A stretch of 64,000 nt of DNA from the NCBI RefSeq assembly GCF_016786305.1, contig NZ_JADWYV010000003.1. One strand, given 5' to 3'. This DNA comes from Pseudofrankia nepalensis. Its GTDB lineage: Bacteria; Actinomycetota; Actinomycetes; Frankiales; Frankiaceae. This document shows, in pieces, positions 24,173 through 34,062 of the stretch (positions within the stretch are counted from its first letter, which is position 1; every line of letters begins with the position of its first letter). The notes below the pieces were generated by a model. It was not told the DNA's origin and made no database searches. It worked only from the letters and a program-made list of their open reading frames with translations. The position numbers and the translations under genes are program-made.

Positions 24173-25726
24173 TCACCGCAACGCTGGACGTGGGCGGCCC
24201 GCCGCCGGGATGGAAAGCCATTCCAGGATCTCTCGGCACGCCGTCCGGAAATCCTCCATCTCCCGTGGGGTCTTCGCCGCTCGGCGGTTGTGCGCCATCG
24301 GCGTGCGGACGCTGGCCACCAACTCGATGCGCTCGGCCCACTCCGGGAGCTCGCGGCCGAAGAACGGCTCCACGTAAACCCAATGCAGCGTCATGATCTC
24401 CAACAGTTCTTTCGGGAAGGCCCACTCCAGGAACGTGTCGCCGGCCGCCGGCTCGCCGAGCCCGACGCGGGCCTGCTTCCGCCGCTTCTCACATTCGGCG
24501 CCGATGCGTGGCTGAGCCTCGCTCACCCTGATTTCCCAGTCGTCGCCGTAGGCCGCACGTAACGCGTCGGCCAGCGCGTCGCGCAGGCCGGTCTCGGTTT
24601 TCTGCCACAGCGGCCAGTCATCCACCTTCCGCTCCAGCAGGGTCAGGTACCGTTGAAACGTCTCCGAGAAAGCAGCCCAGCCCGACGAAGTTCTACGGAT
24701 GAGCCCTTCCTTTTCCAGCCGGTCCGCGTCCGCCGGCCCGACGGTCACGCGGGGCCCGAAGAGCACCTCCAACAGCGTGTTCAGCCGGCCCTCGTCCCGC
24801 AGCAACTCCAGCATCTGCTCGTGGTGGTGCACGGTCACCGACGCGCAGGCGCGCTCGGCCGCGCTGAAAAGGGCATCCAGCTCAGCGGGCTCCGGTGAGT
24901 GGTCCGCGAGAGTGTCGTGCAGCTGGGACAACCAGGCGGACGCAAGGAATGGCTGGCCGCCCGTCTCCCGCGACAGCCACGCGAACGCCGCCGCGCGAAA
25001 TTCTTCGCTCTCGTGCGGAGACCGCGCGATCAGCGCCGTGAGCTCTGTCGGCCGGAAACAGCCTGGCTGGACCGGTACCCCGAAGATCTGGTGCAGGTTG
25101 GAGACCTCCGGCGTCGAACGCACGATGATGTCCCCGATCTCGCGCCGCGACGTCACGATCAGAGCGACACGGGTCTTGTCGTCGTAGGCGATCGTGCGCA
25201 GCAGCTCGAACGGCGCTGCGCGGCGGAAGAGCTTGCCCGCGGCGTCAAACTCGTCGAGCACCGCGACCACCTGGTAGCCGCAGTAGCGGACCTCGCGAAG
25301 GTATTCGCCCAGGTAGATGGCCAGGTCGTCCCATTCCACGACGCCGTCAAGCCGATCGAAGCTCGGCTTGACACGGTCGGCATCCGCCTCGGCGTTTCGC
25401 TCCAGCCAGCGCTGGACGCTGCGCGCGAGCTCGCGGAACAGGGACTGTTCGGTTTCCCGCCCCATGACCGTGATCCACAGCGGCAGGAAGGTCAACCCGC
25501 GCGGGTTGCGCCCCACGGCATACCGGTCCAGCAGCTCGCGCGCCAAGCTCGACTTGCCAACCCGCGGCGGTCCGACGATCGAGCTGGACGCCGAGCCGTA
25601 GGACTGGAAGACCCGGCTGCGGATCGACCGGATCTGGTCCGTCCGACCGACGAAGTCCGGGCCCGTCACCTGGTTTCCGTACGAGGCATACGGGTTCGTC
25701 ATGACGATGCTGTCGTCCCCGGTCAT
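24173..25726 (-). CDS. AAA/STAND-like ATPase with C-terminal HEPN domain
   Basis: ATG 25726 lies five bases after the stop of the 1506-residue gene, so the two are translationally linked; ATG 25702 is possible. The 517-residue protein opens with FVGRTDQIRSIRSRV, then SIVGPPRVGKSSLAREL (Walker A) and VVAVLDEFDAAG (Walker B). A helical and winged-helix middle (EEFRAAAFAWLSRETGGQPF, GLIRRTSSGWAAFSE) follows. The last 80 residues contain ELVASVRTPMAHNRR, an Rx4H motif in a helical context that matches Swt1/HEPN-type RNase domains. This combination is typical of abortive-defence effectors: an NTP switch that unleashes an RNase. Confidence 0.75.
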   Translation of the reverse strand: MTGDDSIVMTNPYASYGNQVTGPDFVGRTDQIRSIRSRVFQSYGSASSSIVGPPRVGKSSLARELLDRYAVGRNPRGLTFLPLWITVMGRETEQSLFRELARSVQRWLERNAEADADRVKPSFDRLDGVVEWDDLAIYLGEYLREVRYCGYQVVAVLDEFDAAGKLFRRAAPFELLRTIAYDDKTRVALIVTSRREIGDIIVRSTPEVSNLHQIFGVPVQPGCFRPTELTALIARSPHESEEFRAAAFAWLSRETGGQPFLASAWLSQLHDTLADHSPEPAELDALFSAAERACASVTVHHHEQMLELLRDEGRLNTLLEVLFGPRVTVGPADADRLEKEGLIRRTSSGWAAFSETFQRYLTLLERKVDDWPLWQKTETGLRDALADALRAAYGDDWEIRVSEAQPRIGAECEKRRKQARVGLGEPAAGDTFLEWAFPKELLEIMTLHWVYVEPFFGRELPEWAERIELVASVRTPMAHNRRAAKTPREMEDFRTACREILEWLSIPAAGRPRPALR

Positions 25727-25731
25727 GTCGG

Positions 25732-28700
25732 TCAGCTCCACTGGTGCTGCAGCCATTCGCTGAACAGGCCGACCTGGAGGCGGAATCGGTTGCTGGACAG
25801 CCGGGTCACCACCTCCCGGTTCGCCAGGTCGGCGAGCACCCGGTCAGCCTGGGGATGTGAGGTCTGGTCAGCCTCGTGGTACATCTTGGAGCCGGAGTCC
25901 TTCCGGGTGGCCCGCAGCACCTCCATCACCAGCTCGTCGCTGATGTCGGTCACCTCGGCGTCGCCGGGCGTCAGCAGGTTGTCGAACTCTTTGATCGGCA
26001 GGTTACGGACGAGGCCGTCCGCGACGGCGTCGACGTCGGCCGGACCGATCGCCGGCGCCCGCACGTCCTCGGAGTTCATGTGGTTGACGAGCGCATGGCA
26101 GAACAGCTGGATGTAGTAGGCGCTGTGGCCGGTCAACTGGAGAACGCGAGTGTCCGCGTCACCGCGGTAGCGCGAGCCGCCGTCGGGCTGCAGGATCGGG
26201 TCCCGGATCAGTTCCAGGGCTGACGTCGGGTCCAGATAGGAGACCCGCTCCCGCTTGATGACCTGGAACTCGTTCGGGAACTCCTCGATGAACCGCGGCA
26301 TGAGGTCGTTACCGACCAGCGCGCAGCGGAAGTGGCCCCGATCGAGGATCGCCTTCCAGCCTTTCATGAAGTCAGGCGGCACGTTGCCGGTGCGGATCCA
26401 CTTGTGCAGCAGGCTAAACTCGTCTAGCAGCAGCACGAGGCGGCTGTGGGCGAACGGCGCCGTACGCCGCATCCAGACCTCGACCAGCTCGCGCATGTAC
26501 TCATTGAACCGCTGCTGCGGCGCGATGCGGATCTGGTCCAGATCTGGCCGTGGCGGCGCGCTGACACCATGTTCTTCGGCCAGTATCCGCAACCGGAACT
26601 GGAAGGCGTCGGCGATGCCGTGCAGGAAGTCAGCCAGCGAGCGGTTGGCGGTCATGTTGCCGACGCTGTCGGTAAGCCACCCGCAGTCGTAGCTGGCTGC
26701 CACATGGGGCAGCTCGATCGCGTTCTGCAGGTGGTAGAGCACAGACGACTTCCCAGCCCGCTTCTGGCCGTACATGACCACGCTGCCGTGCCCGCTGCCG
26801 GTGACCGTGGCCAGCACGTCGGCGATCAGCCGGCCCCGGCCCTTGAACATCTCCGGGTCCTCGACCTTGACGCCGGCGATGTACGGGTTGGGAATCTCAC
26901 GCCACTCCTCGTCCGCGTGCAGGCGGATCGACTTCGCGTCCACGGCGGCGGTCTTCTGCTCACCCGAGCGCAGGGTAAAGCTGACCTCACAGGCAAGCGT
27001 CATCAGCTCCTGCTCGACCGCCCGCCGGCTCGCGACCAGCTTGATCTGACAGGTCTTCGACTCGTCAGCGGCGATGGACGCGGCGACGGGAACAGGCTGG
27101 GGCTCGGACTCGTAGTCATCACTCGGCAGGACGGTGAGCGCGACGTTGCTGACCGGGCTCGCGTCGGGCGAGTGGTTCGACACCCGTAGCTGCACGTTGA
27201 CCTTCGCGCCGTCCGGCAGGTAGCGGTCGACGACCAGCTCTACCTTGAGGTTCTCCGGCGCGGCGGCGGTGTCGTAGGCGTCGAAGTGCTCAGTGAGGTT
27301 CTTCTCCAGCGCGGTCAGATACGGGTGGAGATATTGCAGCGAGAAGACGGTCGGCGCCTTCTCGATCTCGTATCGATGCTCCTGGATCGTATGAGTGACG
27401 CTGCCGGCGAGCCGCTCCCGCTCGACATACTTGATCGGGGCCGCGTACTGACGCAACTGGTCGACCACCTTGGCGCAGTTCTTGAGCCGGTTGACGTCCG
27501 TCAGCGGGGCGTAGCCGTCCATCTGTTTGGCGATCACGTCGAGCGCCCGGGTGTGCCGGTCGATCGCGGTCAGCACCGGGACGCCGGCCAGCACACTCAG
27601 ATCGCGGTAGGACTCCTGCCTGGCGCGGTCCTGTTGGGCGGCGGCGCCCCAGGCCCGGGTGAAGGTCTCCTGGTTCTCGACGGGCATCGGCGTGAGCAGG
27701 TATTTCTGCAACGCGGTCTGAAACAGCTCACGGGTGTCCCGGTCCGCCCAGATCCGCCCGATCAGCCGAGTCTTGATCTTCCCGACCGTCGGAAGGAGCG
27801 TGCTGAGGACCGGGATGGCTAGCTGCTTGGTGGCCATCACGCTCTGCAGGAGCGGTTCCAGGTGCAGCAGCTTCCCGCTTTCCAGCAGCTGGTCGTCGCC
27901 TCGGACGAACGACCGGACCAGCTGGCGCAGCTTGACGTCGACTAGTTCGCCCCACTCCGGCCTGACGTTAATCGCTTCCAGGTAGTAGGTACGGATAACA
28001 TCTGCGTGCTGCGCCTCCACCACGCAGTGGTCACCCATCGCGGCGGCGAAGTTCTGCAGCCGTGACCGGAACCGGCCGTCGGTGATACCGAGGTCCTGCA
28101 GAATTCGCGCGGCCGACAGGTTGTAGTCGGCCCGCTCTCGCGGGATCTTCGTGCCCGACCGGCCACCGGGCCCCTGCAGCATGTTGTCCAGGTGCCTGAT
28201 GTCGTTCAGCGTGACATTGTTGGAGCGGACCTTGTCCGGCGGGACGCCGCGGTACTCGCAGCGCTCCAGATGAAACAGCAGCAGCGGGCTGAGGCCGCCG
28301 CTCTCCGCGGCCTCCTCCTGCGCGGTTGCCTCGACCTTCGAGAACATGCCGGTCGCGATGACGTGATCCAGCTGGTAGATGAGCTCGGTGACGGCCGGCT
28401 GGTCGGGGTTGCGCCGCAGCTCGGCGGCGAGAAACTCCTTCGCCTCGTCGTGCCGGTAGGTCTTGGTGAGCGCTCTGTTGATGCGCCGCACCAGCACCAG
28501 CCGCTCGTCCGGCGGCGAGGCCTCGGACAGCATCTCGTGCAGCACGTCCAGCGCCTCGCTCCACCGCCCGGCGTGCTCCAGGATGGTGCTGCGGGTCTGT
28601 AGCCAGTCCCGCAGTTCCTGGCGTGTCGTGAACCGCGAGCGGTAGCGCTCCAGGACGGTGAGCGCGGTTGCGCGGCTCTGCTGCTTGTTGCCGAGCACCA

Positions 28701-30252
28701 GGGCGATCTTCCGGACGTCCATGGCGGACAGCGCGTCGTCCTCGGCCATCGCGGCGAGGGTGCGCAGCACACCGTCGGTGTCGCCCCGCCGCGCCGCGGC
28801 CTCCGCCCGGGACATCAACAAGCTGGGGTGCATGGTCAGGTCGCGCTTGTGCGGCGAGATGCTGACAGGCGCGATCGTCGCCGGGCTCGGGGACGGCACC
28901 GTGTGCGCGGTCCGGGCACCCGTGACCCGGCGCTGCAGGTCCCATGTGATCGGATACCCGGGTGCCAGCGCCTGCAGCCGTTTGAGGGCCGACTCGGCCG
29001 AGGCGAGGTCTCTGCGGGCCAGGAAGCCACGAATCTCGTCGGCGATCACGGCGACGTCCGGATCCTCGACGCCCGACCGGGCCTCCGGCGGCCTGGACGG
29101 CATAGCAAGCGGCGTGGCGGGAGCCGCCGCAGGTACGCCATCCGCCGCCATCATTGCTGTATCCGGCCTTGGCGGCAGGTTAGGAGTGGCCGCACCGGTG
29201 CCGTCGGAAGCCCCGTGAACGATCACGGCACCGCCAGCGACGGCGTCAGCGGCGATCATGAATGCCGCCGCGTCCAGGCTCGGCAGATTCCATTGATCGG
29301 CCGGGAAGCCCGCCAGCTTCGAGCGATCCGCGCATAGCAGCCCGCTGACCAGGACCGCGAGCCTCGCCTCGGTGGCTGGCCACCGGGCTGCCGTACGCAC
29401 GAGGCCCGCGAGCTCGGCGGCTCCCTCGCCCTGGACGGCGACCAGCGCCGTCAGCGCCCGCAGCGCGACGTCGTCGGGAGCGGTGCCCTCGTGAACGCAG
29501 CCAGCCAGGGTCGCGGGCGCGAGCTCGCGCTCACCCGCCAGCCGCTGGGCCATGGCGAGGTCGCGGCAGGACGGGCCGTCCTCGAGCACGTCGGCGGCAT
29601 CGGCGAACAGGTCCAGCGCGCGTTCACGCTCGCCGAGCGGCCAGGCCAGCTGGGCGGCTGTCCGGAGCAGCTCCGGCGCGTCATACTGGTCGGCGATCGC
29701 CTCCAGGCGCGTGATGCAGTCGAGAACGCGGTCGGCATCGCGCATCTTGAGCGCGTACTGATAGCGGTTACGCACGACGTCCAGCTCGCTGATGAGCCGG
29801 AGGTGTATGGCCTCGTCACGGCCGGCGGGGGTCTCGAAGGCCGGGATGGAGACGTCCAGGGAGGTTCTGGCGGCCGCCGCCCGAAGCTCTGCGAGCGCGG
29901 TTTCGAGCGCCACCGGCAGATCGGGCGGTGTGATCGAGGCCGGGGGTGGTGCGGCTGGGGCTGGAGGCAGCGATGGCCAAGCGACCGGGGCTGTGTCGGC
30001 CGTGACCGGGGCTGCCGTCAAGGGCACCGGGCTTTCGCGACTCGGAGCCAGTTCCGCGGCCGGCCGCAGGTCGCGGCGTTGGACCATCTCGATGGCCTCC
30101 GCGACGAGAATGATCTCGCCGTCCACGGCGTCAATCACCAGGCATTCGTCGTCGATCTCGCGCAGGACGCCTTCTATAGATGACCCCGCGTCGAGCCGGA
30201 CGACGATCGTGCTGCCTATCGGCACTCGCGCCTTGATGGGCCCTAGTCGCAT
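25732..30252 (-). CDS. 1506-residue LSm-TPR-AAA ATPase
   Basis: Residues 1-60 look like a small beta-barrel of the LSm/SH3 type (GSTIVVRLDAGSSIEGVLRE). A proline/alanine linker follows, then TPR-like helical repeats (about 130-340), a second linker, a longer helical array (about 430-1020), a beta-sandwich-like part with VELVVDRYLPDGAKVNVQLR, and an AAA-type ATPase (about 1175-1506). Walker A is MYGQKRAGKSS and Walker B RLVLLLDEFSLL, with a winged-helix end (RVLADLANREVVTRLSSNRF). It is cytoplasmic. The ATPase resembles the ORC/STAND-type domain of its partner at 24173. Scaffold, sensor and NTP switch are its likely roles. I do not recognise this architecture. Confidence 0.75.
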   Translation of the reverse strand: MRLGPIKARVPIGSTIVVRLDAGSSIEGVLREIDDECLVIDAVDGEIILVAEAIEMVQRRDLRPAAELAPSRESPVPLTAAPVTADTAPVAWPSLPPAPAAPPPASITPPDLPVALETALAELRAAAARTSLDVSIPAFETPAGRDEAIHLRLISELDVVRNRYQYALKMRDADRVLDCITRLEAIADQYDAPELLRTAAQLAWPLGERERALDLFADAADVLEDGPSCRDLAMAQRLAGERELAPATLAGCVHEGTAPDDVALRALTALVAVQGEGAAELAGLVRTAARWPATEARLAVLVSGLLCADRSKLAGFPADQWNLPSLDAAAFMIAADAVAGGAVIVHGASDGTGAATPNLPPRPDTAMMAADGVPAAAPATPLAMPSRPPEARSGVEDPDVAVIADEIRGFLARRDLASAESALKRLQALAPGYPITWDLQRRVTGARTAHTVPSPSPATIAPVSISPHKRDLTMHPSLLMSRAEAAARRGDTDGVLRTLAAMAEDDALSAMDVRKIALVLGNKQQSRATALTVLERYRSRFTTRQELRDWLQTRSTILEHAGRWSEALDVLHEMLSEASPPDERLVLVRRINRALTKTYRHDEAKEFLAAELRRNPDQPAVTELIYQLDHVIATGMFSKVEATAQEEAAESGGLSPLLLFHLERCEYRGVPPDKVRSNNVTLNDIRHLDNMLQGPGGRSGTKIPRERADYNLSAARILQDLGITDGRFRSRLQNFAAAMGDHCVVEAQHADVIRTYYLEAINVRPEWGELVDVKLRQLVRSFVRGDDQLLESGKLLHLEPLLQSVMATKQLAIPVLSTLLPTVGKIKTRLIGRIWADRDTRELFQTALQKYLLTPMPVENQETFTRAWGAAAQQDRARQESYRDLSVLAGVPVLTAIDRHTRALDVIAKQMDGYAPLTDVNRLKNCAKVVDQLRQYAAPIKYVERERLAGSVTHTIQEHRYEIEKAPTVFSLQYLHPYLTALEKNLTEHFDAYDTAAAPENLKVELVVDRYLPDGAKVNVQLRVSNHSPDASPVSNVALTVLPSDDYESEPQPVPVAASIAADESKTCQIKLVASRRAVEQELMTLACEVSFTLRSGEQKTAAVDAKSIRLHADEEWREIPNPYIAGVKVEDPEMFKGRGRLIADVLATVTGSGHGSVVMYGQKRAGKSSVLYHLQNAIELPHVAASYDCGWLTDSVGNMTANRSLADFLHGIADAFQFRLRILAEEHGVSAPPRPDLDQIRIAPQQRFNEYMRELVEVWMRRTAPFAHSRLVLLLDEFSLLHKWIRTGNVPPDFMKGWKAILDRGHFRCALVGNDLMPRFIEEFPNEFQVIKRERVSYLDPTSALELIRDPILQPDGGSRYRGDADTRVLQLTGHSAYYIQLFCHALVNHMNSEDVRAPAIGPADVDAVADGLVRNLPIKEFDNLLTPGDAEVTDISDELVMEVLRATRKDSGSKMYHEADQTSHPQADRVLADLANREVVTRLSSNRFRLQVGLFSEWLQHQWS

Positions 30253-30529
30253 CCCCGTTGCACCCCGGTCTACCTCAGCCGGGTCGTCGGGGGCTCCGAC
30301 CCGTGTTCTCGTTCCTACGCCCGTGCCACGGCGTCAGCCCGCGCCCCGTCGCGGACTCGTCCAGGCCCGTCAAGAGTCCAGCCGAAAGGCGGGTCCCGTT
30401 GGTCCCGGGCCGGCTAGAAAGAGTATGACCCACTAGACCGGGCGCGACCGCACAGCCCGCCGACACGGCGGGGCGAGGCCGAGCCAGGGGAACTGAGGGA
30501 GTCACGGATCGCCCTGCGAAGATGCCCTC

Positions 30530-32059
30530 ATGGCTGCGGAGACGGGCCCTCCCGCGGGCGAGAGCTGGGATTTCTTCCTCTCTTATGCGCACGCCGACCG
30601 CGGCTGGGCTGAATGGGTAGCCTGGCAGCTGGAGAGCGGCGGGTACCGGGTGCTGGTCCCGGCCTGGGACGCCGTCGCCGGCTCCAACTGGTTCTTCCAG
30701 ATGGACCGAGGCCTCGAGGTGGCCGGCAGGACCGTCGCGCTGCTGTCGCACGCATACCTCCAGTCGGTCTACGGAAAGCAGGAATGGCAGTCCGCGCGGG
30801 CCGCGGACCCGATGGGCCTCGCCCGGCGGCTGCTTCCCGTTCGGGTCGAGGACTGCCCCAGGCCCGGCCTGCTCAGCACCGTCGTGAGCATCGACCTGTT
30901 CGGCCTGGCCGCGCAGGACGCTCACCAGGCCCTGATGAACGGGGTCCGCGGCGCGCTAGAGGGCCGCGGCAAACCGGCCACGGAACCCGGTTTCCCGGGG
31001 CATGCCGCGACGGCGCCAGTTGCGTCGCCTCGACCGGCCAACTCGGGCGCCCTGGCCGCGGCGGCAGGCGGCGCAGCTCGGGCGCGACACCCGCTGGGCG
31101 TGACCAACGCGCGCGGCGGGGAGGTGCGGGCCGCCGCGTGGCGCGCCGACGGCCAGCTACTCACGACCGGCGGCCTCGACGGTGCCACACGCCTGTGGGA
31201 CGTGACCGACCCGGCGACGCCACTGGAAGTTGGCGAGAGGCTCCGCGGCCACACCGCCGCCGTCTGCCTGGCCGCCTTCTCGCCGGACGGACAGACATTG
31301 ATCACGGGAGCGGTCGACCACACTCTTGCGACGTGGGCCGTCGCCGCACCGTCCGCGCCTCGGCTCATCAGCCGGACGGCACTGGGCAGTGGGAGGCTCG
31401 AGGCCCGCTCAATGGCTCTGTCGCCCGACGGAGTCATTCTGGCCGCCGCGGGGTCGGACCAGGTCGCGCGGCTGTGGGACCTGACCGTGCCCAAGAAGCC
31501 TCGCCAGCTGGCGGCACTCACCGGACACACCGCAGCGGTCTGGTCGGTGGCATTCTCGGCCGACGGCCGGACGCTCGCCACGGTCAGCGGGCCACGACTT
31601 CGACTCTGGGCCGTCGAGGATCCGAGTCGCGTCGTCGGCGAGGCGGGCGCGCCCGGTGGCGCGGACCTCTGCTCGGTCACGTTCGCGTCCAACGGGCTGG
31701 TAGCGGCCGGAAGTTTCGACCGTTCCGTCTACGTGTGGGACACGGCCGACCCGACTCGGCCTCGACCGGTCGAGCCTGGGCTCCCTTCCCATCTGGCCGT
31801 CGTCTGGTCACTCGCGTTCTCACCCGACGGCCGGACGCTCGTGGCCACCGATAGCAAGTTGGCCCGGTTCTGGGACATCTCCGAGCCGTCCCGGCCTGAG
31901 GAGATCGGCGAGCTTCTCAGCGAACACGGGAGGCGCGTCACCTGCCTGGCATTCGCCGCTCGTGGAAATCTTCTCGCCACCGGCGCGGAGGACGGAATCG
32001 CTCGCTTGTGGCAGCCGCCGGACGATTCCGTGACCTTCACGTCGCCGGGCCAGAGATGA
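30530..32059 (+). CDS. TIR-domain protein with WD40 repeats
   Basis: The protein has 509 residues. Residues 10-135 form a TIR domain: WDFFLSYAHADRGWAEWVAW, then a BB-loop-like VPAWDAVAGSN, then LLSHAYLQSVYGKQEWQSA. The glutamate of that last segment is where the NAD-cleaving catalytic Glu lies. After an alanine/proline linker, about seven WD40 repeats run to the end (GLDGATRLWDV, GHTAAVCLAAFSPDGQ, GHTAAVWSVAFSADGR and similar). TIR-WD40 proteins are thought to be NADase effectors or signalling proteins with a propeller sensor. It is divergent from the LSm-TPR-AAA gene across 277 bp. Confidence 0.85.
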   Translation: MAAETGPPAGESWDFFLSYAHADRGWAEWVAWQLESGGYRVLVPAWDAVAGSNWFFQMDRGLEVAGRTVALLSHAYLQSVYGKQEWQSARAADPMGLARRLLPVRVEDCPRPGLLSTVVSIDLFGLAAQDAHQALMNGVRGALEGRGKPATEPGFPGHAATAPVASPRPANSGALAAAAGGAARARHPLGVTNARGGEVRAAAWRADGQLLTTGGLDGATRLWDVTDPATPLEVGERLRGHTAAVCLAAFSPDGQTLITGAVDHTLATWAVAAPSAPRLISRTALGSGRLEARSMALSPDGVILAAAGSDQVARLWDLTVPKKPRQLAALTGHTAAVWSVAFSADGRTLATVSGPRLRLWAVEDPSRVVGEAGAPGGADLCSVTFASNGLVAAGSFDRSVYVWDTADPTRPRPVEPGLPSHLAVVWSLAFSPDGRTLVATDSKLARFWDISEPSRPEEIGELLSEHGRRVTCLAFAARGNLLATGAEDGIARLWQPPDDSVTFTSPGQR

Positions 32060-32510
32060 TCTCCTTACCGCTGCTCGTCGTCGCACCGCTCGTCAGGGGC
32101 CAGCCCCGGAAGATGCAGAACACCGCCGGCTGGCGATCCGCGCTACGCCGCACGTGGCACGGTAGTCGTGAACCGCCTCATGGCACGCCGACAGGCGAAA
32201 AGTCACGCAATGGCCACTCGCGGCAGCAGGCGACTGTCCTGATGCCTGGATCGGGGCCGCGGCCCCGAGAGGTTCATCCGCGATGCCAGATTCGGCGCCG
32301 GCATGAGGCAACGCCGCCGACGGCGGACATACGGCGCTACGACCCCGAGAGCACCAAAATTGCACGGACAGTGCGACTACACTGGGTAGCCGCCGGCCAC
32401 AGCCGACCAGCCTGTGCACGTTAAGTGACCAAAGCTGTCACCAGGTGAGGACTCATCTCACCTCACCCACCCAAGGGCAACAACTAGTTGCCAGGCATCA
32501 ACCTTACGTG
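32060..32510. other. Intergenic, no gene seen
   Basis: The stretch between the TIR-WD40 gene and tRNA-Glu has no supported ORF. I looked for a duplicate of the tRNA-Glu 3' end in the island and found none, so an element boundary cannot be set here. Confidence 0.5.
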
Positions 32511-32583
32511 TGCCCCCAACGGGATTCGAACCCGTGCTACCGCCTTGAAAGGGCGACGTCCTGGGCCGCTAGACGATGGGGGC
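32511..32583 (-). tRNA. tRNA-Glu (UUC)
   Basis: The minus strand folds as a cloverleaf of 73 nt: acceptor GCCCCCA with TGGGGGC, discriminator A, T-loop GGTTCGAATCC, and anticodon loop CTTTCAA giving UUC. The CCA end is not encoded. Confidence 0.95.
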
Positions 32584-32760
32584 GGAAGATCCAGAGTGAT
32601 CGCCGACTCGGTCGGGACCACCTGGAACTCCGGGCAAGCATAGGGGACGACCAGTTCAACCGCCAAACGCCTTTCGCTGACTCATGGCCCTGGGGTGGGG
32701 AGGCCGGCCCCCGACGCCAGAGACGCCGGGAGCCGGAGGCCGGAGGTCAGACGCCGGGGA

Positions 32761-34062
32761 TCAGATGCGGCCGGTGGAGGCGGCGCGCTTGCGGCTGAGG
32801 GCGTCGACGCTAGCGGCCAGGGCGAGGACGCAACCGGTGACGATGAACTTGACGCCGGCGCTGTAGCCCATCAGGCCCATGCCGTTGTCGATGACGGCGA
32901 CCACCGCGCCACCGAGAACGGCGTCGATGATCCGGCCCTTGCCACCGAAGAGGCTGGTCCCGCCGATGACGGCCGCGCCGACCGCGTACAGCAGGGTGTT
33001 GCTGCCGCCAGCGTTCGGGTCGACCGACGTCGCTCGGGACGCGGCGATGATTCCGCCGACCGCCGCCATCGACGAACAGATCACGAAGCAGGAGATCCGG
33101 ATACTGACGACGTTGATGCCGGCCCGCCGAGCCGCCTCCGCGTTGCCGCCGACCGCGTAGATGTGCCGACCGTACGAGGTGCGGTTGAGCACGTACGTCC
33201 CGATCACCACCAGCACGAGGATGACGGGGACAACGATCGGCACCCCCTTCAGCGAGACGATCGCGGTGCGCGAGCGCTCCAGGTTGAGCACGTAGACCGC
33301 GAAGCCCGCGAGCACCGCCAGGGCACCGGTGCGCAGGGCGACGACCGAGATCGGGTCGGCCGTCAGGCCGCTGCGGCGGCGGTTGACGCTGCGCATCAAC
33401 TGGCTCGCGCCGAACCCGAGCACCAGTACCGCGAACAGGATCCAGCCGCCGTAGACCGGCAGGTTCTTGTTCGCGATCGCGACGATCGTCTCGTCCCTGA
33501 TCGAGACGTTCCCACCCTGGCCGATGATCAGCAGCACGGCACCCTGGAACGCAAGGAACGCGGCCAAGGTCACCACGAATGACGGTATCCCGACCCGGGC
33601 GACCAGGAAGCCGAGTACCAAACCGATGACAATGCCCGTACCCACCGCGGCGAGCATGGCCACCCACCAGGGCTGGCCATGCTCGGCGATCAGCGTCGCC
33701 ATGACCGCGGCGCACACGCCGGAGGCGAAGCCGGCGGACAGGTCGATCTCGCCCAGCAGCAGGACGAAGACCAGGCCCATCGCGATCGCGGTGACGGCCG
33801 CGCCCTGCGTGAACAGGTTGGCGAAGTTGATGGCCGACAGGAACCGCTCACGCATGATCGCGAAAGCGACACACAGGACCAGGAGGCCGAGGATGGCGGG
33901 CAACGCTCCCATGTCGCCGCCGCGGATCCGGGCGACGAAGTCGCGGCCGTAGTCCAACAGGCCCGGCGGGGCACCCGCCGGCGCGACGGCCGGGCCGGCG
34001 GCCGTCTTGACGGGCGTGACGGGCTCCGGCTGAGCGGGTGTCGCGACCTCGGTGGCGCTCAT
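32761..34062 (-). CDS. xylH: Xylose-type sugar ABC transporter permease
   Basis: The protein has 433 residues and the membrane-permease fold of the ribose/xylose family. There are about ten hydrophobic helices, the signature GGIIAASRATSVDPNAG with YAVGAAVIGGTSLFGGKGR, and NRTSYGRHIYAVGGNAEAAR, the EAA-like loop that contacts the ATPase. It overlaps the stop of the ATPase gene by ATGA, so the two are coupled. With the binding protein at 35374 and xylA/xylB nearby, D-xylose is the likely substrate. Confidence 0.88.
   Translation of the reverse strand: MSATEVATPAQPEPVTPVKTAAGPAVAPAGAPPGLLDYGRDFVARIRGGDMGALPAILGLLVLCVAFAIMRERFLSAINFANLFTQGAAVTAIAMGLVFVLLLGEIDLSAGFASGVCAAVMATLIAEHGQPWWVAMLAAVGTGIVIGLVLGFLVARVGIPSFVVTLAAFLAFQGAVLLIIGQGGNVSIRDETIVAIANKNLPVYGGWILFAVLVLGFGASQLMRSVNRRRSGLTADPISVVALRTGALAVLAGFAVYVLNLERSRTAIVSLKGVPIVVPVILVLVVIGTYVLNRTSYGRHIYAVGGNAEAARRAGINVVSIRISCFVICSSMAAVGGIIAASRATSVDPNAGGSNTLLYAVGAAVIGGTSLFGGKGRIIDAVLGGAVVAVIDNGMGLMGYSAGVKFIVTGCVLALAASVDALSRKRAASTGRI

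Noticed and set aside
32511..32583. tRNA-Glu as attachment site of the defence-like island
   Set aside because: No duplicated tRNA-Glu 3' end was found on the other side of the island, so a boundary cannot be supported.
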